This document shows, one piece after another, positions 7,522-15,369 of a stretch of 37,068 nucleotides of DNA (its first letter is position 1; every line of letters begins with the position of its first letter). The notes beneath the pieces were generated by a model. The model was not told the origin of the DNA. It was given only the letters and a program-made list of their open reading frames with translations, and did not search any database. Where the stretch lies: assembly GCA_910585345.1 (NCBI GenBank), contig CAJUDS010000020.1, positions 1-37,068 on the forward strand, in the 5' to 3' direction. This DNA is from an uncultured Lachnospiraceae bacterium (GTDB taxonomy: Bacteria; Bacillota; Clostridia; Lachnospirales; Lachnospiraceae). A program made the translations under genes and the position numbers.

Positions 7522-8494
7522 TAAACTCACCTCCCCGTAAAGTCAAATCCATAAAATGTCCCTCTTTCTTAAAGCAGTGTTTTACTTTCTCCACCAGCAT
7601 AAAATTTTCCAGCTTCACATCCCCCAGATCAAGGTTTACGACCAGCAGGCTGCCGGCCCTTACCCGCACATCGCCAAACGCATTGCTGATCTGCAGGTTA
7701 CGGGTTTTCCTGTTATATAGCTGCAGAAGGGCGTCCGCCTTCGCCTGACCGTTTTCTCCCTCCGATACGGTATCAAAGTACTGCAGCACGCCCCATCTGC
7801 CGATGTTCTCCGCATCCCGGGCAGTGTACACTTTCTCTTTCTTTCTGTCTTCATTGCCATAGACCAGTTTGATCTGGTTGTATGTTTCCGTATCGATGCT
7901 CGAAGTATAGTCAAAATTCTCCCCGGACGTTTCATCAATCATCAGATAGGCTCCCGGTTCCCCTACATACATGTTCTCAAGATTTTTTAAGGTCAGCATG
8001 CCCGCATCGTCATACAGGACAAACATTTTCTTACTGTTCTGCATCGTCAGGTCAAGCGCATTTCCAATCATATCAAACAGCGGCGTATTTTCCTCTACCC
8101 GCGAAGCGATCACAAATCCACTGTCTTCCAAAACGCCGACCTTCAATGCAAAATCAGCCGCGATCCTGCGGATCAGCTCTGAAGCCGTCATATTTTCATA
8201 CACATAAGTATCCTTATTCTTCAGATAACGCAGTTGGTCATAGGCAGTGACAGAGACGACCCGATCTTTCGTTCTCTTACAGGTAAACACATACCCGTAA
8301 AACACTGTCTGTCCGTCTACCTGCAAACGCAGCGCCGTCCCTTCCGAAAAAGGGACAGTGTCATCCGGAATCATCCGAAAGGTCAGTTTACCCGCCGCCC
8401 CTCTTCTCTCCGTGCTCCATTCAATTCCTTCCTCCACCGACGGGATATACATCTTCGTTCCCGACGGGTCGTCCAGCAATAGTTGTACTTCCAT
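7514..8494 (-). CDS. Tail hub protein (XkdQ/YqbQ-like, gp27/GPD-like)
   Basis: This 326-residue protein matches the XkdQ/YqbQ family, structurally related to gp27 and forming the hub at the tail tip. MEVQLLLDDPSGTKMYIPSVEEGIEWSTERRGAAGKL, the VTAYDQLRYLKNKDTYVYENMTASELIRRIA block and FDYTSSIDTETYNQIKLVYGN are diagnostic. It sits in canonical order between the LysM protein and the DUF2577 gene. AAGGAGACG precedes its ATG. Confidence 0.9.
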   Translation of the reverse strand: MEVQLLLDDPSGTKMYIPSVEEGIEWSTERRGAAGKLTFRMIPDDTVPFSEGTALRLQVDGQTVFYGYVFTCKRTKDRVVSVTAYDQLRYLKNKDTYVYENMTASELIRRIAADFALKVGVLEDSGFVIASRVEENTPLFDMIGNALDLTMQNSKKMFVLYDDAGMLTLKNLENMYVGEPGAYLMIDETSGENFDYTSSIDTETYNQIKLVYGNEDRKKEKVYTARDAENIGRWGVLQYFDTVSEGENGQAKADALLQLYNRKTRNLQISNAFGDVRVRAGSLLVVNLDLGDVKLENFMLVEKVKHCFKKEGHFMDLTLRGGEFIA

Positions 8495-8505
8495 TTTCGT
8501 CTCCT

Positions 8506-9189
8506 TTACACCGTCGGCAGCGTCAGCTCCTGCCCCGGGTATACCAGGTTCGGATTTCCGCCGACAGTATTTTTATTCGCATCATAAATTTCCTTCCATT
8601 TCCTTCCGTCCCCATAGAGCCGTTTCGCGATGTTCCACAGACAGTCTCCTTTTTCCACCACATAATTTTGCGGAACCTGCGGCGCGTTGTCCGCGCCGCG
8701 CTGTTCCTGCACCTGCACCGTCAGCCCGTCTGCGGCGGGCAGCAGATTCACCGTTTTGGCGCTATAGTCCCTGTACTGCTTCAGCTTGATCTTTACCGAG
8801 AAGTCAAAACCTTCTTTGGCTTCCTCTGTAATCGTATAGCTCTCCATCGACACCCGCATGTTGGTGGCGGAAAGTACCCTGCCGCCCGGCATACACCTCG
8901 CAACGATAAACTGAAACGGCTTTCTGTTTGTTTTCAGCTGTTCAAAATAGTCTATAAAAAAGAACGCGTCCAAAAAGCCTGACTTATAAACCGCAAACGG
9001 ATATTTCACCTGCGGCAGCAGACATTCAAATTCTATGTCTGTCAGTTCAGCCTCTTTCAGCATGTTAATCTGCTGCCCGTCGATCAGCGTCATCGTCTTA
9101 TTGGCGTTGTTGATCTTCAACTGCAGCTTTGCAGGCGTTACCGGAAGCAGACATTTATCAACATAAAAATCATAACCGTTTGCCGGCAT
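8506..9189 (-). CDS. LysM-domain tail protein (XkdP-like)
   Basis: This 227-residue protein corresponds to XkdP, which links the tape measure to the hub. Residues 1-150 form the tail-tip domain and the last 55 residues form one LysM motif (NYVVEKGDCLWNIAKRLYGDGRKWKEIYDANKN...PNLVYPGQELTLP). In this position LysM is structural and is known from T4 gp53-like and P2 gpX-like proteins; it may also help local contact with peptidoglycan. Its ATG shares a base with the stop of the tape-measure gene (TAATG). Confidence 0.92.
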   Translation of the reverse strand: MPANGYDFYVDKCLLPVTPAKLQLKINNANKTMTLIDGQQINMLKEAELTDIEFECLLPQVKYPFAVYKSGFLDAFFFIDYFEQLKTNRKPFQFIVARCMPGGRVLSATNMRVSMESYTITEEAKEGFDFSVKIKLKQYRDYSAKTVNLLPAADGLTVQVQEQRGADNAPQVPQNYVVEKGDCLWNIAKRLYGDGRKWKEIYDANKNTVGGNPNLVYPGQELTLPTV

Positions 9190-11270
9190 TAACCATGCAC
9201 CCCCTCTTGCGTAATCTCCACCGCTTCCATAAAAGCGTTTGTCAGGCCGGACACAAATCCATCCAGATCCCCACCGTTTCTGATCGTATTCTGCATTCCC
9301 GACTGATCTATGTTTACTTCTGTCAGCGTATATCTGTTGATTGTCTCCTGCTCTGCAATGTCCCGCAGATATTTCAGATCCTCCTGCGTAACTTCCATAG
9401 AATCGGCCATCGATCCGGTGCTGTCCCCTATAGGACGGATCCCTTCGCTAAAGCCTTCCTCCGTCACTCTGCCGTCCAAGCCGGATGTATAATCAACTTC
9501 TTCCGGTATTTCTCTGCCGCCAAATAAATCGGCCGGACGGAAGCTGCCGACTGCATCCGCAACGCCGTCTCCCCAGGCAGCGCCTGCCGCAAATGCATCG
9601 GCGGCCCAGCCGTCCTCAAACGTATCGAATGTACCATATCCCTCCCTGAATGCGTCGACAACAGAATCGGTTGCTTCCAGATTTCCTGCCGCTTCTTTTG
9701 CCTTACCGGCGTAAACTTCCGCCGCTGATGTAAGAGCGGAATAATCAAACTCCACAAAAGGCAGCCTGTTCAACGCTTCGCAGATACGCGCCACAACAGA
9801 AAGCGCAGTCGAAAGCAGATCATACCACCACACCTGCACACAGCAAAGGACATTGTGGAATGTGGTTTTTATATTCCCGCAGTAAGCCGCCACCGCATTC
9901 CAGATGCCAAATGTAACGTTCAGGCTCACCAGCAGCAGATTCTTTAACAGCTGAAGCACTACATTCACACCACCGGCTATCACTCCAAAACCGGAGTCCG
10001 CAATCCCGGTTGCCTTTGCGATTGCGGCGCACACTGCGTATAGAATGGCAACCAGGGCAATGATCAGCAAAATGATCCATGTAAGCGGACAGGCTGCCAG
10101 CGCCGCATTCCATCCGGTCTGGGCAGCGGTGCATAAAAAAGTCGCGCCTGCCGCTATACTGTCCGCGGCCGCCCTGACGGTGTTGGAAACCGCAATCACA
10201 CCGTTTATCATAGCGACGACTCCCGAAATCAGCAGATAGGCTGCCATAGCAGCGATCACCCCATAAATGACAGGGCCGATAACCGACCAGTGATCCACAA
10301 AAAAACTGCCCACCATTGCCGCCACGTCAAAGATACGCAGTATGATATCCGCCAAAACTGCCATGGCAGCCGCCGCACCGTCTGCAAACGTCTGGAAATC
10401 TTCGCTGTTGGCAAGATCATTCACCCGCTGCAGAACAGGCTGGAACGCCAGCAGGCCGCTGTTTTGCAGCGATTGGAAGGCCTGGTCCCACGTCACCGGC
10501 ATCTGGTCAAATCTGGTGTTAATTTCATCGGCATTGGCAAAAACTGCCGCCTTCAGCATATCCGCCGAAATCATGCCCTGTGACGCCATCTCGCTGATCC
10601 GGTCTGCAGGAACATCCAGATAACCGGCAATAGATTCCAGCATGCCCGGCGCCTGTCCCAAAATACGCTCCAGCGCATCACCCGATGGCATATCTGCGCC
10701 GAACGCCGCCGATAACTGTTGTATGACATCGGAAGCCTCGCCCGGCCCAGCGCCATCAACCGCCAGCTGCTTTTGCACCAGAGCGGCAAACGCTACCGCT
10801 TCTTGCGAACTGTCAAACGCATCTCCTGCATTGTCTCCGAATGCGGCGACCGCATCCGCCATCTCCCCAAAGGAACAGCGCGCATCCTGCGCCGCCTCAT
10901 AAACCATATTTGTCAGCTCCTGCGTGCTCTGCATCCCGTCGTTGATCCTGTCCAGACTGGCGATTGTCATCGTCAGATCGTCAGAGATATCCAGAATCTT
11001 TCCGATATTCTCCATATTGACGTAGGACAGAGCCTTTTGCATTACCTGATCCGACAGACTGCCAAGTTTCCCATCCAACTCCTCCACCGCGGCCGTAGTT
11101 GCGTTGATCGAAATCTGCGTTTCTCTGATGGCGGCGGCGTCAAAGCATATGCCCATGCTGCCGCCCATGCCATCTATGGCCGCGGCAGTCATACTGACGG
11201 AATCCATGACAGAATAAAGAATACCTGTGAAATTGTCCTGTATTTCGATTTCCATTTCCATCGTCTCCAT
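9189..11270 (-). CDS. Tail tape measure protein
   Basis: At 693 residues this is the longest tail gene. It should set tail length and line the tube lumen. The N-terminal third is helical with the tape-measure core AFGDNAGDAFDSSQEAVAF, QLSAAFGADMPSGDALERI and ISADMLKAAVFANADEINTRF. Hydrophobic segments at about residues 310-430 (VIAAMAAYLLISGVVAMING, WIILLIIALVAILYAVC) are usual for the membrane-active part. By the length-ruler rule the tail would be moderate, roughly 100 nm, which is an inference. The start follows GGGAGGTGATGAC, so its ribosome site overlaps the stop of the frameshift product upstream. Confidence 0.93.
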   Translation of the reverse strand: METMEMEIEIQDNFTGILYSVMDSVSMTAAAIDGMGGSMGICFDAAAIRETQISINATTAAVEELDGKLGSLSDQVMQKALSYVNMENIGKILDISDDLTMTIASLDRINDGMQSTQELTNMVYEAAQDARCSFGEMADAVAAFGDNAGDAFDSSQEAVAFAALVQKQLAVDGAGPGEASDVIQQLSAAFGADMPSGDALERILGQAPGMLESIAGYLDVPADRISEMASQGMISADMLKAAVFANADEINTRFDQMPVTWDQAFQSLQNSGLLAFQPVLQRVNDLANSEDFQTFADGAAAAMAVLADIILRIFDVAAMVGSFFVDHWSVIGPVIYGVIAAMAAYLLISGVVAMINGVIAVSNTVRAAADSIAAGATFLCTAAQTGWNAALAACPLTWIILLIIALVAILYAVCAAIAKATGIADSGFGVIAGGVNVVLQLLKNLLLVSLNVTFGIWNAVAAYCGNIKTTFHNVLCCVQVWWYDLLSTALSVVARICEALNRLPFVEFDYSALTSAAEVYAGKAKEAAGNLEATDSVVDAFREGYGTFDTFEDGWAADAFAAGAAWGDGVADAVGSFRPADLFGGREIPEEVDYTSGLDGRVTEEGFSEGIRPIGDSTGSMADSMEVTQEDLKYLRDIAEQETINRYTLTEVNIDQSGMQNTIRNGGDLDGFVSGLTNAFMEAVEITQEGVHG

Positions 11271-11274
11271 GTCA

Positions 11275-11472
11275 TCACCTCCCTCTTTTGCTCTTTGCCT
11301 GCCGCTTTAATTCCTTTTCCTTCTCTTTATCATTTTTCATTTTTACCTGGACCGCCGCCACCACAAACGCTTTTTCCTGCTCGTCCAGACCAAGAAAGAC
11401 AGACGGCAGGATATGTAATTTCAGAAGGGCATAGTAGGCAAAGTTTGCCTCCCAATCCCCTTCCTCGATCAG
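11275..11472 (-). CDS. Minus-1 frame extension of the tail assembly chaperone
   Basis: This reading frame has no start codon or ribosome site of its own and is entered by a -1 slip at 11478-11472. It encodes 65 residues (LIEEGDWEANFAYYALLKLH, then ILPSVFLGLDEQEKAFVVAA and a highly charged end with KEKEKELKRQAK), ending at TGA 11277-11275. The acidic-to-basic helical tail is typical of the GT-type extension of tail assembly chaperones, which coats the tape measure before tube assembly. The frame runs exactly from the slip site to the ribosome site of the tape-measure gene. The predicted fused product is 208 residues. Confidence 0.82.
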   Translation of the reverse strand: MIEEGDWEANFAYYALLKLHILPSVFLGLDEQEKAFVVAAVQVKMKNDKEKEKELKRQAKSKRGR

Positions 11473-11900
11473 TTTTTTGCCTCGTCCACCTTATCTTCAA
11501 AAGAAACGTTGAATCCCTGTAATTTCTGCACATAAGCGGCAAGGTCATTATATTCGCCCGGGTCGTCCACCATGGCAAGCAGCAGGTCTTCCGGCGTCTT
11601 TACCCCGTAGGAATCCTGCAGCTGCGCGTCATAGAGATCAGGCGAAGCAACGGAAGATACAATCATCTTCTGGATGTAAAGGCTGTTTTTCAGTTTCTGA
11701 CGGTACATATTCGGTTTTCCTGTTACAGGCACTTCATATGTGCAGTCCTCTCTGATCGTCTCATTCTCTTTCGAAGTAATGTGGCGGAATTCCCATTCCA
11801 AAGGATTTCCTTCCTTGTCGCACAACGATTTTGTTACCGCGTGCATTTCATTTTCCCTCACCGTTTTGTTTGCTTTCATAAATTCTGCAAATTTCGACAT
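11469..11900 (-). CDS. Tail assembly chaperone, XkdN-like (unshifted form)
   Basis: This 143-residue protein matches the XkdN family of contractile-tail assembly chaperones: MSKFAEFMKANK, EWEFRHITSKENETIREDCT, and QKMIVSSVASPDLYDAQLQDSYGVKTPEDLLLAMV are family-typical. It lies between the tube and tape-measure genes, the universal chaperone position. The last sense codons before TGA are GCA AAA AAC, which contain a canonical slippery heptamer, so a minor fraction of ribosomes should make the longer chaperone. AAGGAG precedes the ATG. Confidence 0.88.
   Translation of the reverse strand: MSKFAEFMKANKTVRENEMHAVTKSLCDKEGNPLEWEFRHITSKENETIREDCTYEVPVTGKPNMYRQKLKNSLYIQKMIVSSVASPDLYDAQLQDSYGVKTPEDLLLAMVDDPGEYNDLAAYVQKLQGFNVSFEDKVDEAKN
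11472..11478 (-). promoter_or_regulatory. Programmed -1 ribosomal frameshift site A AAA AAC
   Basis: The heptamer A AAA AAC is in the correct phase (codons GCA AAA AAC TGA) and lies directly before the chaperone stop codon. It agrees with the X XXY YYZ rule. The -1 frame downstream is open for 65 codons. A GATCGAGG/CCTTC-rich stretch follows, but I did not identify a clear pseudoknot. Confidence 0.82.
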
Positions 11901-11934
11901 ATCGCTTTTCTCCTTAATGTATTATTGTTTTCCG

Positions 11935-12420
11935 TCATGCATTCGTCAGAAACCCTTCCAGCTCCTGAAAAGATTCCGGCATCTTGAAATCTTCAAATGT
12001 AAAATTAATCTCTTCGTCCAGATATTCGCCGTCCGCATCAAACTTTGCCAGGATACCGCCGTCAATATTACAGTCGAGCAGAATGATCGTCTGCCGCCCC
12101 ACCCCGGAACCTTTATCCTCGTTCGTAATCTGCATCTCGAAATAAATATCTTCACCCGTATCTTTGTACTGTTCCATCAGCCTGCGGAACACGGACGTAT
12201 TATAATGCGCCGTGCAGGAACCGGTGCCTTTCCATCCCGCCGCTTTATTTCCTTTCCCGGTCTTGCCAAGGATCGGCACCTCCACCTTATTCTTCTCAAA
12301 TTTTGCCTCAAGCTTGATTGCCTGCATAAAATTATAACGGCGCGTTCCAATGGTGACATAGCATTCCGCCAGGGACGCATACACCGTATCTCTGCCTTTC
12401 ATCACAATATTGTCTGCCAT
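11935..12420 (-). CDS. Tail tube protein (XkdM-like)
   Basis: This 161-residue protein matches the XkdM/DUF2001 tube family of contractile tails. MKGRDTVYASLAECYVTIGTRRYNFMQAIKLEAKFEKNKVEVPILG and the end EEINFTFEDFKMPESFQELEGF are characteristic. It would polymerise as the inner tube pushed through the target envelope when the sheath contracts. AAAGGAGG precedes the ATG. Spacing to the sheath gene is 16 bp. Confidence 0.93.
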   Translation of the reverse strand: MADNIVMKGRDTVYASLAECYVTIGTRRYNFMQAIKLEAKFEKNKVEVPILGKTGKGNKAAGWKGTGSCTAHYNTSVFRRLMEQYKDTGEDIYFEMQITNEDKGSGVGRQTIILLDCNIDGGILAKFDADGEYLDEEINFTFEDFKMPESFQELEGFLTNA

Positions 12421-12436
12421 TTTTCTTTTCCTCCTT

Positions 12437-13744
12437 TTATCCTATCGTACAAACCATATACAGTCTGCTCATGGCGTTCACGACCGTCACCGCATCCCTG
12501 ACCGTCACAGACCGTTTTGTCTCTCCCGGTTCCACCGCGATATCAGAATCCGAAAAATCCTCAATCGCCCGGATTTCCCGTAACTGCTCATGATGCTTTA
12601 CGATATCCGACCAGAGGGAAATCCGCCCCGCATTGTCATTTGGCACAACGCCCAGATACTTCCTGCAGAACAGCACCGCAATGTCATTTCCGATCTGGTC
12701 CACCACACGCACCGTCTGGTTGTCCTGGAAGATGGCGCCCTCCGTATCCGATACCGTTACCTTGGTATTAATGTCTTCCAGCACGCGCACATCGGCTCCC
12801 GCTTTATGTAGCGTAAATTCACCCGATTTTACCGCCGCTTTCAGCTGGTTCTGCGTGTAAGCGGTATCAACGGTGAAACTGCCGTCGTATTTCTTATTCT
12901 GGTTGCTCTTATTCACCTCGCATCCGGCAGACGCGCCTGTCACCCAGTACACCAGGCCCGCTTCGCTCCATCCCGGGTCGGTAATTTTATTTTTCACGCT
13001 GATCACGCCGTAGTAGTCGGCCTTTGCATAATCATGAAGCACGAGCTGGAATTTAATCCCCATCTCATCACGCAGACGCTTCGTAAACGAAGCAAGCAGC
13101 GCTTTCGTCGTATCATCCGTTACTACGGCGCCCATAACGTTATAGGTATAGGATTCAATCTGGTCCAGATACGCCTGGTATGACGCGCCGTCCACGGTTC
13201 CGTTTGTACCGCCCGCAAGCGGCATCCCCGCCGTCGCTTCCAGCGCCGCATCCGGTTTCCACCGCACATATTGGTTTGCCTGTAAGTCCTGCGTCTGCTC
13301 TACTGTCTGTTCGTCCACCACTGCCGACCCGAGTACTGTCTTTACATCAAACAGGTCCATATCGTCGGCGTTCCTGCAGATCACAATTTTCAGCTCATTT
13401 CCCCGGATTCCCGGATAGAGCGCTTCCGCATAATCATTCCCGGCTTTCTCCCCGCCGTTGAGTCTGTAAGCATAAAGCGTACGCGTATTCAGAAAGAGAT
13501 CCCGCAGTCCCTTCAATTTTTCATCGGTATACGCATAGCCGAAAATCTCCATACTGTTTTTCTGGAAGTCTGCGTTTGTCACTTCAAATACCTTCCCCGT
13601 AACGCCCCAGTCCAGTTCCAGCGGCATCGTCGCAATGCCCCGCCCGGAAAGGGCTGCATCTGCCGAGGCCGCTGAAACAAAATTAATGTAAGCGCCCGGC
13701 AGTTCCTTATTCTGTGTTACAAAAGTTCCTCCTCCTAAAGCCAT
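12437..13744 (-). CDS. Contractile tail sheath protein (XkdK-like)
   Basis: This sheath subunit of about 435 residues forms the contracting outer cylinder, which makes the particle an R-type (contractile) and not a flexible F-type tail. MALGGGTFVTQNKELPGAYINFVSAA is the conserved N-terminus that donates strands to neighbours, and the C-terminal part AVLFCRKYLGVVPNDNAGRISLWSDIVKHHEQLREIRAIEDF is the conserved core. The length matches XkdK. I start it at 13744, six bases after AGGTGG; an in-frame start 33 bases earlier lies inside the previous gene and lacks a ribosome site. Confidence 0.95.
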   Translation of the reverse strand: MALGGGTFVTQNKELPGAYINFVSAASADAALSGRGIATMPLELDWGVTGKVFEVTNADFQKNSMEIFGYAYTDEKLKGLRDLFLNTRTLYAYRLNGGEKAGNDYAEALYPGIRGNELKIVICRNADDMDLFDVKTVLGSAVVDEQTVEQTQDLQANQYVRWKPDAALEATAGMPLAGGTNGTVDGASYQAYLDQIESYTYNVMGAVVTDDTTKALLASFTKRLRDEMGIKFQLVLHDYAKADYYGVISVKNKITDPGWSEAGLVYWVTGASAGCEVNKSNQNKKYDGSFTVDTAYTQNQLKAAVKSGEFTLHKAGADVRVLEDINTKVTVSDTEGAIFQDNQTVRVVDQIGNDIAVLFCRKYLGVVPNDNAGRISLWSDIVKHHEQLREIRAIEDFSDSDIAVEPGETKRSVTVRDAVTVVNAMSRLYMVCTIG

Positions 13745-13745
13745 A

Positions 13746-13952
13746 TCATCCCACCTGTCCTTTCCTGTAATCTGCAATCATCTGTTCCACTTCCTCCACC
13801 CCGTATTCTTTCTCCGGGCGCAGCAGCGCATTTACCATATCCCGGCTGTCCTGAAAACGCGCCGAGCAAAGAAGCTGTTCTTTGGAAAACAGTCCTCCTG
13901 TCTTTTCCCTACGCCCCTCCGCCTTTGTTTTTGCGGGCTTTTTCACTGCCAT
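13746..13952 (-). CDS. Small conserved tail-operon protein of unknown role
   Basis: The 68-residue product has a lysine-rich start (AVKKPAKTKAEGRREK) and a helical end (FSKEQLLCSARFQDSRDMVNALLRPEK...VEEVEQMIADYRKGQVG). Small proteins of this type occur between the tail-terminator and sheath genes in Clostridia prophages. Their function is not known to me. The ATG at 13952 has AGGTG six bases upstream; a GTG nine bases earlier overlaps the stop of the previous gene. Confidence 0.7.
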   Translation of the reverse strand: MAVKKPAKTKAEGRREKTGGLFSKEQLLCSARFQDSRDMVNALLRPEKEYGVEEVEQMIADYRKGQVG

Positions 13953-13961
13953 TGCTTTCAC

Positions 13962-14390
13962 CTATCCTTTCACTACAAGTTTTCTCTCCATTTGTTCCAT
14001 AACCGGAAGAGCCTCTGCAGCCTTGCAAACAAACAGATCATAGTTTACAAAAAAATGCAGAGCCCCGTCCGCAACTTCATAACGCATCTTTGTCCCCATC
14101 TGCAGCTGCCCGGCAACGGTAATCCATTCCAGCGCTGTCAGAAGACGTTCCGCCACAGCATAATATCCCTCCTTTCCGCTTCCTTCGCTTTCCGGCAGAT
14201 ACCGGATACGAAACCGGTTTGTGCGAAAACGCCGTCCGCCTAAAAACGCCCTGTCCGTAAAGTCCACAAAGGATATAAAAAAACAAGGCCTTTCCAAACC
14301 CTGTTCCGTCTCCTCCGTATAAACTTTGCAGTTGTCTGCAAATTCCGAACGCAGCGCGGCGCCGACTGCTTCCATGATAGCACTTATCAT
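13962..14390 (-). CDS. Tail terminator / tail completion protein (DUF6838-like)
   Basis: The 142-residue product resembles the DUF6838 phage protein family placed before the sheath gene, which caps the proximal end of the tail. MISAIMEAVGAALRSEFADNCKVYTEETEQGLERPCFFISFV and the long central block ending in a short beta strand (ALHFFVNYDLFV) are typical. In a headless tailocin such a cap would close the end that a phage would join to its capsid. AGGAGGGG precedes the ATG. It is the first gene of the tail operon. Confidence 0.82.
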   Translation of the reverse strand: MISAIMEAVGAALRSEFADNCKVYTEETEQGLERPCFFISFVDFTDRAFLGGRRFRTNRFRIRYLPESEGSGKEGYYAVAERLLTALEWITVAGQLQMGTKMRYEVADGALHFFVNYDLFVCKAAEALPVMEQMERKLVVKG

Positions 14391-14438
14391 TTCTCCCCTC
14401 CTTTCCTGAAACCGAAATCAAGAAAACTGCCTGATCCC

Positions 14439-14485
14439 GGTGCCTTTTTACAGGAAAAAGCACCGGCGCAGTCACCAGTGCTTTT
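14439..14485 (-). terminator. Terminator between activator and tail operon, with an overlapping alternative hairpin
   Basis: On the minus strand AAAGCACTGG (14485-14476) pairs with CCGGTGCTTT (14465-14456), followed by TTTTT, a good intrinsic terminator. A second stem, GGTGC (14464-14460) with GCACC (14443-14439), uses the same central segment, so the two structures exclude one another. It lies about 50 bp before the first tail gene, with no clear promoter after it. Confidence 0.6.
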
Positions 14486-14550
14486 CTCTTTGTTGTTATT
14501 TCATGTTTCCATAATATCACAGTTGACATGAAAAATCAGGCCATCTGTTC

Positions 14551-14967
14551 TTACGCAATCTCCCCCAGATATTTTCCAACCTGATAGATAATCCGGCACA
14601 CGATTCTGCGCATCTGTCTTTCGCTGTAGCTGACATTGGTAATTTTTAAATAGGGGGTGTTCCGCTTTCTGTCTTTCCAGAATCTCTCACGCACCAGCGC
14701 CTGCCCGACTTCATCCAGACCATTATAGACAAACTCTACCGCGTCAATCTGCTTTTTTAACCGCTCCGCATACGCACCGTGTATCTTCAAAGCTTTTGTC
14801 TCCACAACAGACTGCGGTCTGTTGTAATCTTCCGGCACATAACTTACGATGCTTTTCCCGGAGCCCGCCGACATAATGTCAGATAGGTATTCTTCATACT
14901 CCTTTTTCTTATAGGGATATCTTCTTATAATAATTTCGATAATTTTCCAACTGTCCTTTTCAATCAT
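14551..14967 (-). CDS. Late-gene transcriptional activator (ArpU/RinA-like, sigma-4-like)
   Basis: This 138-residue protein resembles the phage late regulators of the ArpU/RinA group. The N-terminus (IIRRYPYKKKEYEEYLSDIM) is helical. Residues about 85-138 (LDEVGQALVRERFWKDRK...TPYLKITNVSYSERQMRRIVCRIIYQVGKYLG) look like a sigma-70 region 4 helix-turn-helix. It precedes the tail operon, separated by a terminator, so it most likely turns that operon on, as Xpf does in PBSX. AAAGGAGG precedes the ATG. It belongs to the early minus-strand transcript that starts opposite the repressor. Confidence 0.72.
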   Translation of the reverse strand: MIEKDSWKIIEIIIRRYPYKKKEYEEYLSDIMSAGSGKSIVSYVPEDYNRPQSVVETKALKIHGAYAERLKKQIDAVEFVYNGLDEVGQALVRERFWKDRKRNTPYLKITNVSYSERQMRRIVCRIIYQVGKYLGEIA

Positions 14968-15005
14968 TAACCATTTCCTCCTTTGTCCTTTCTGCCGCTG
15001 ACTGC

Positions 15006-15179
15006 CTAAACGCTTTCATCCCTTTGTTTCTTTTTCCCATGTAATGAAGGGCCGTTATACTGATACAATCCGTCCTGTATCCCGTAATACAGATCTACAA
15101 ATGCCTGTGTGATTCTGTCAACTGCTCCTTCTGTAAAAATAACTTCACAGTTTACCTCTCTCTTTTTTCTTTCAGCCAA
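15006..15179 (-). CDS. Small early protein of the element, unknown role
   Basis: A TTG start at 15179 lies seven bases after a perfect AGGAGG and gives 57 residues (AERKKREVNCEVIFTEGAVD, RITQAFVDLYYGIQDGLYQY). An ATG-started longer form from 15245 would run through that ribosome site and is unlikely. It is the first gene of the lytic-direction transcript, in the Cro/antirepressor or excisionase position. I recognise no DNA-binding motif; a role in regulation is only suggested by position. Confidence 0.7.
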   Translation of the reverse strand: MAERKKREVNCEVIFTEGAVDRITQAFVDLYYGIQDGLYQYNGPSLHGKKKQRDESV

Positions 15180-15240
15180 ATTTCCACCTCCTTGTTTATC
15201 GTATGCATCCCCGCTTGTCCATCTTTCCGCTTTGACATAT

Positions 15241-15345
15241 AACAAATTATTTGTTTATTTATAAAATAATACTATTTTTTTTGTTTGTCAATCTTGAATA
15301 ACAAATATTTTACTATCGTTATTGACATGACAATTATTTTTGTTA
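15241..15345. promoter_or_regulatory. Probable operator array between the divergent promoters
   Basis: A perfect dyad AACAAAT-T-ATTTGTT (15241-15255) lies at the expected start of the leftward transcript. A related half site AACAAATATTTTAC is at 15300-15313 and another degenerate copy (ACAATTATTTTTGTT, 15330-15344) lies inside the repressor promoter spacer. Repeated AACAAA-type sites over both promoters suit a repressor that shuts off late genes and controls itself. Confidence 0.55.
15263..15291 (-). promoter_or_regulatory. Early lytic-direction promoter of the element
   Basis: Minus-strand TTGACA (15291-15286), a 17-bp spacer and TATTTT (15268-15263). The -35 is perfect and the -10 is weak. 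It would drive the 57-residue protein and the activator. Confidence 0.6.
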
Positions 15346-15349
15346 TACT
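15322..15349 (+). promoter_or_regulatory. Repressor promoter
   Basis: TTGACA (15322-15327), a 16-bp spacer and TATACT (15344-15349) lie 20 bp before the repressor start codon, so the leader is very short. Confidence 0.7.
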
Positions 15350-15369
15350 AAGAAAAAAGGGGCAACGAA

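Noticed and set aside
10719..11522. Plus-strand frame of 267 codons opposite the tape-measure and chaperone genes
   Set aside because: No domain, no ribosome site, composition typical of an antisense shadow of a GC-rich helical protein.
2205..14390. Extracellular contractile injection system (eCIS/PVC type) with toxin cargo
   Set aside because: No AAA+ ATPase, no spike with PAAR and no cargo genes; a holin-endolysin pair and a phage-type fibre point to a tailocin.
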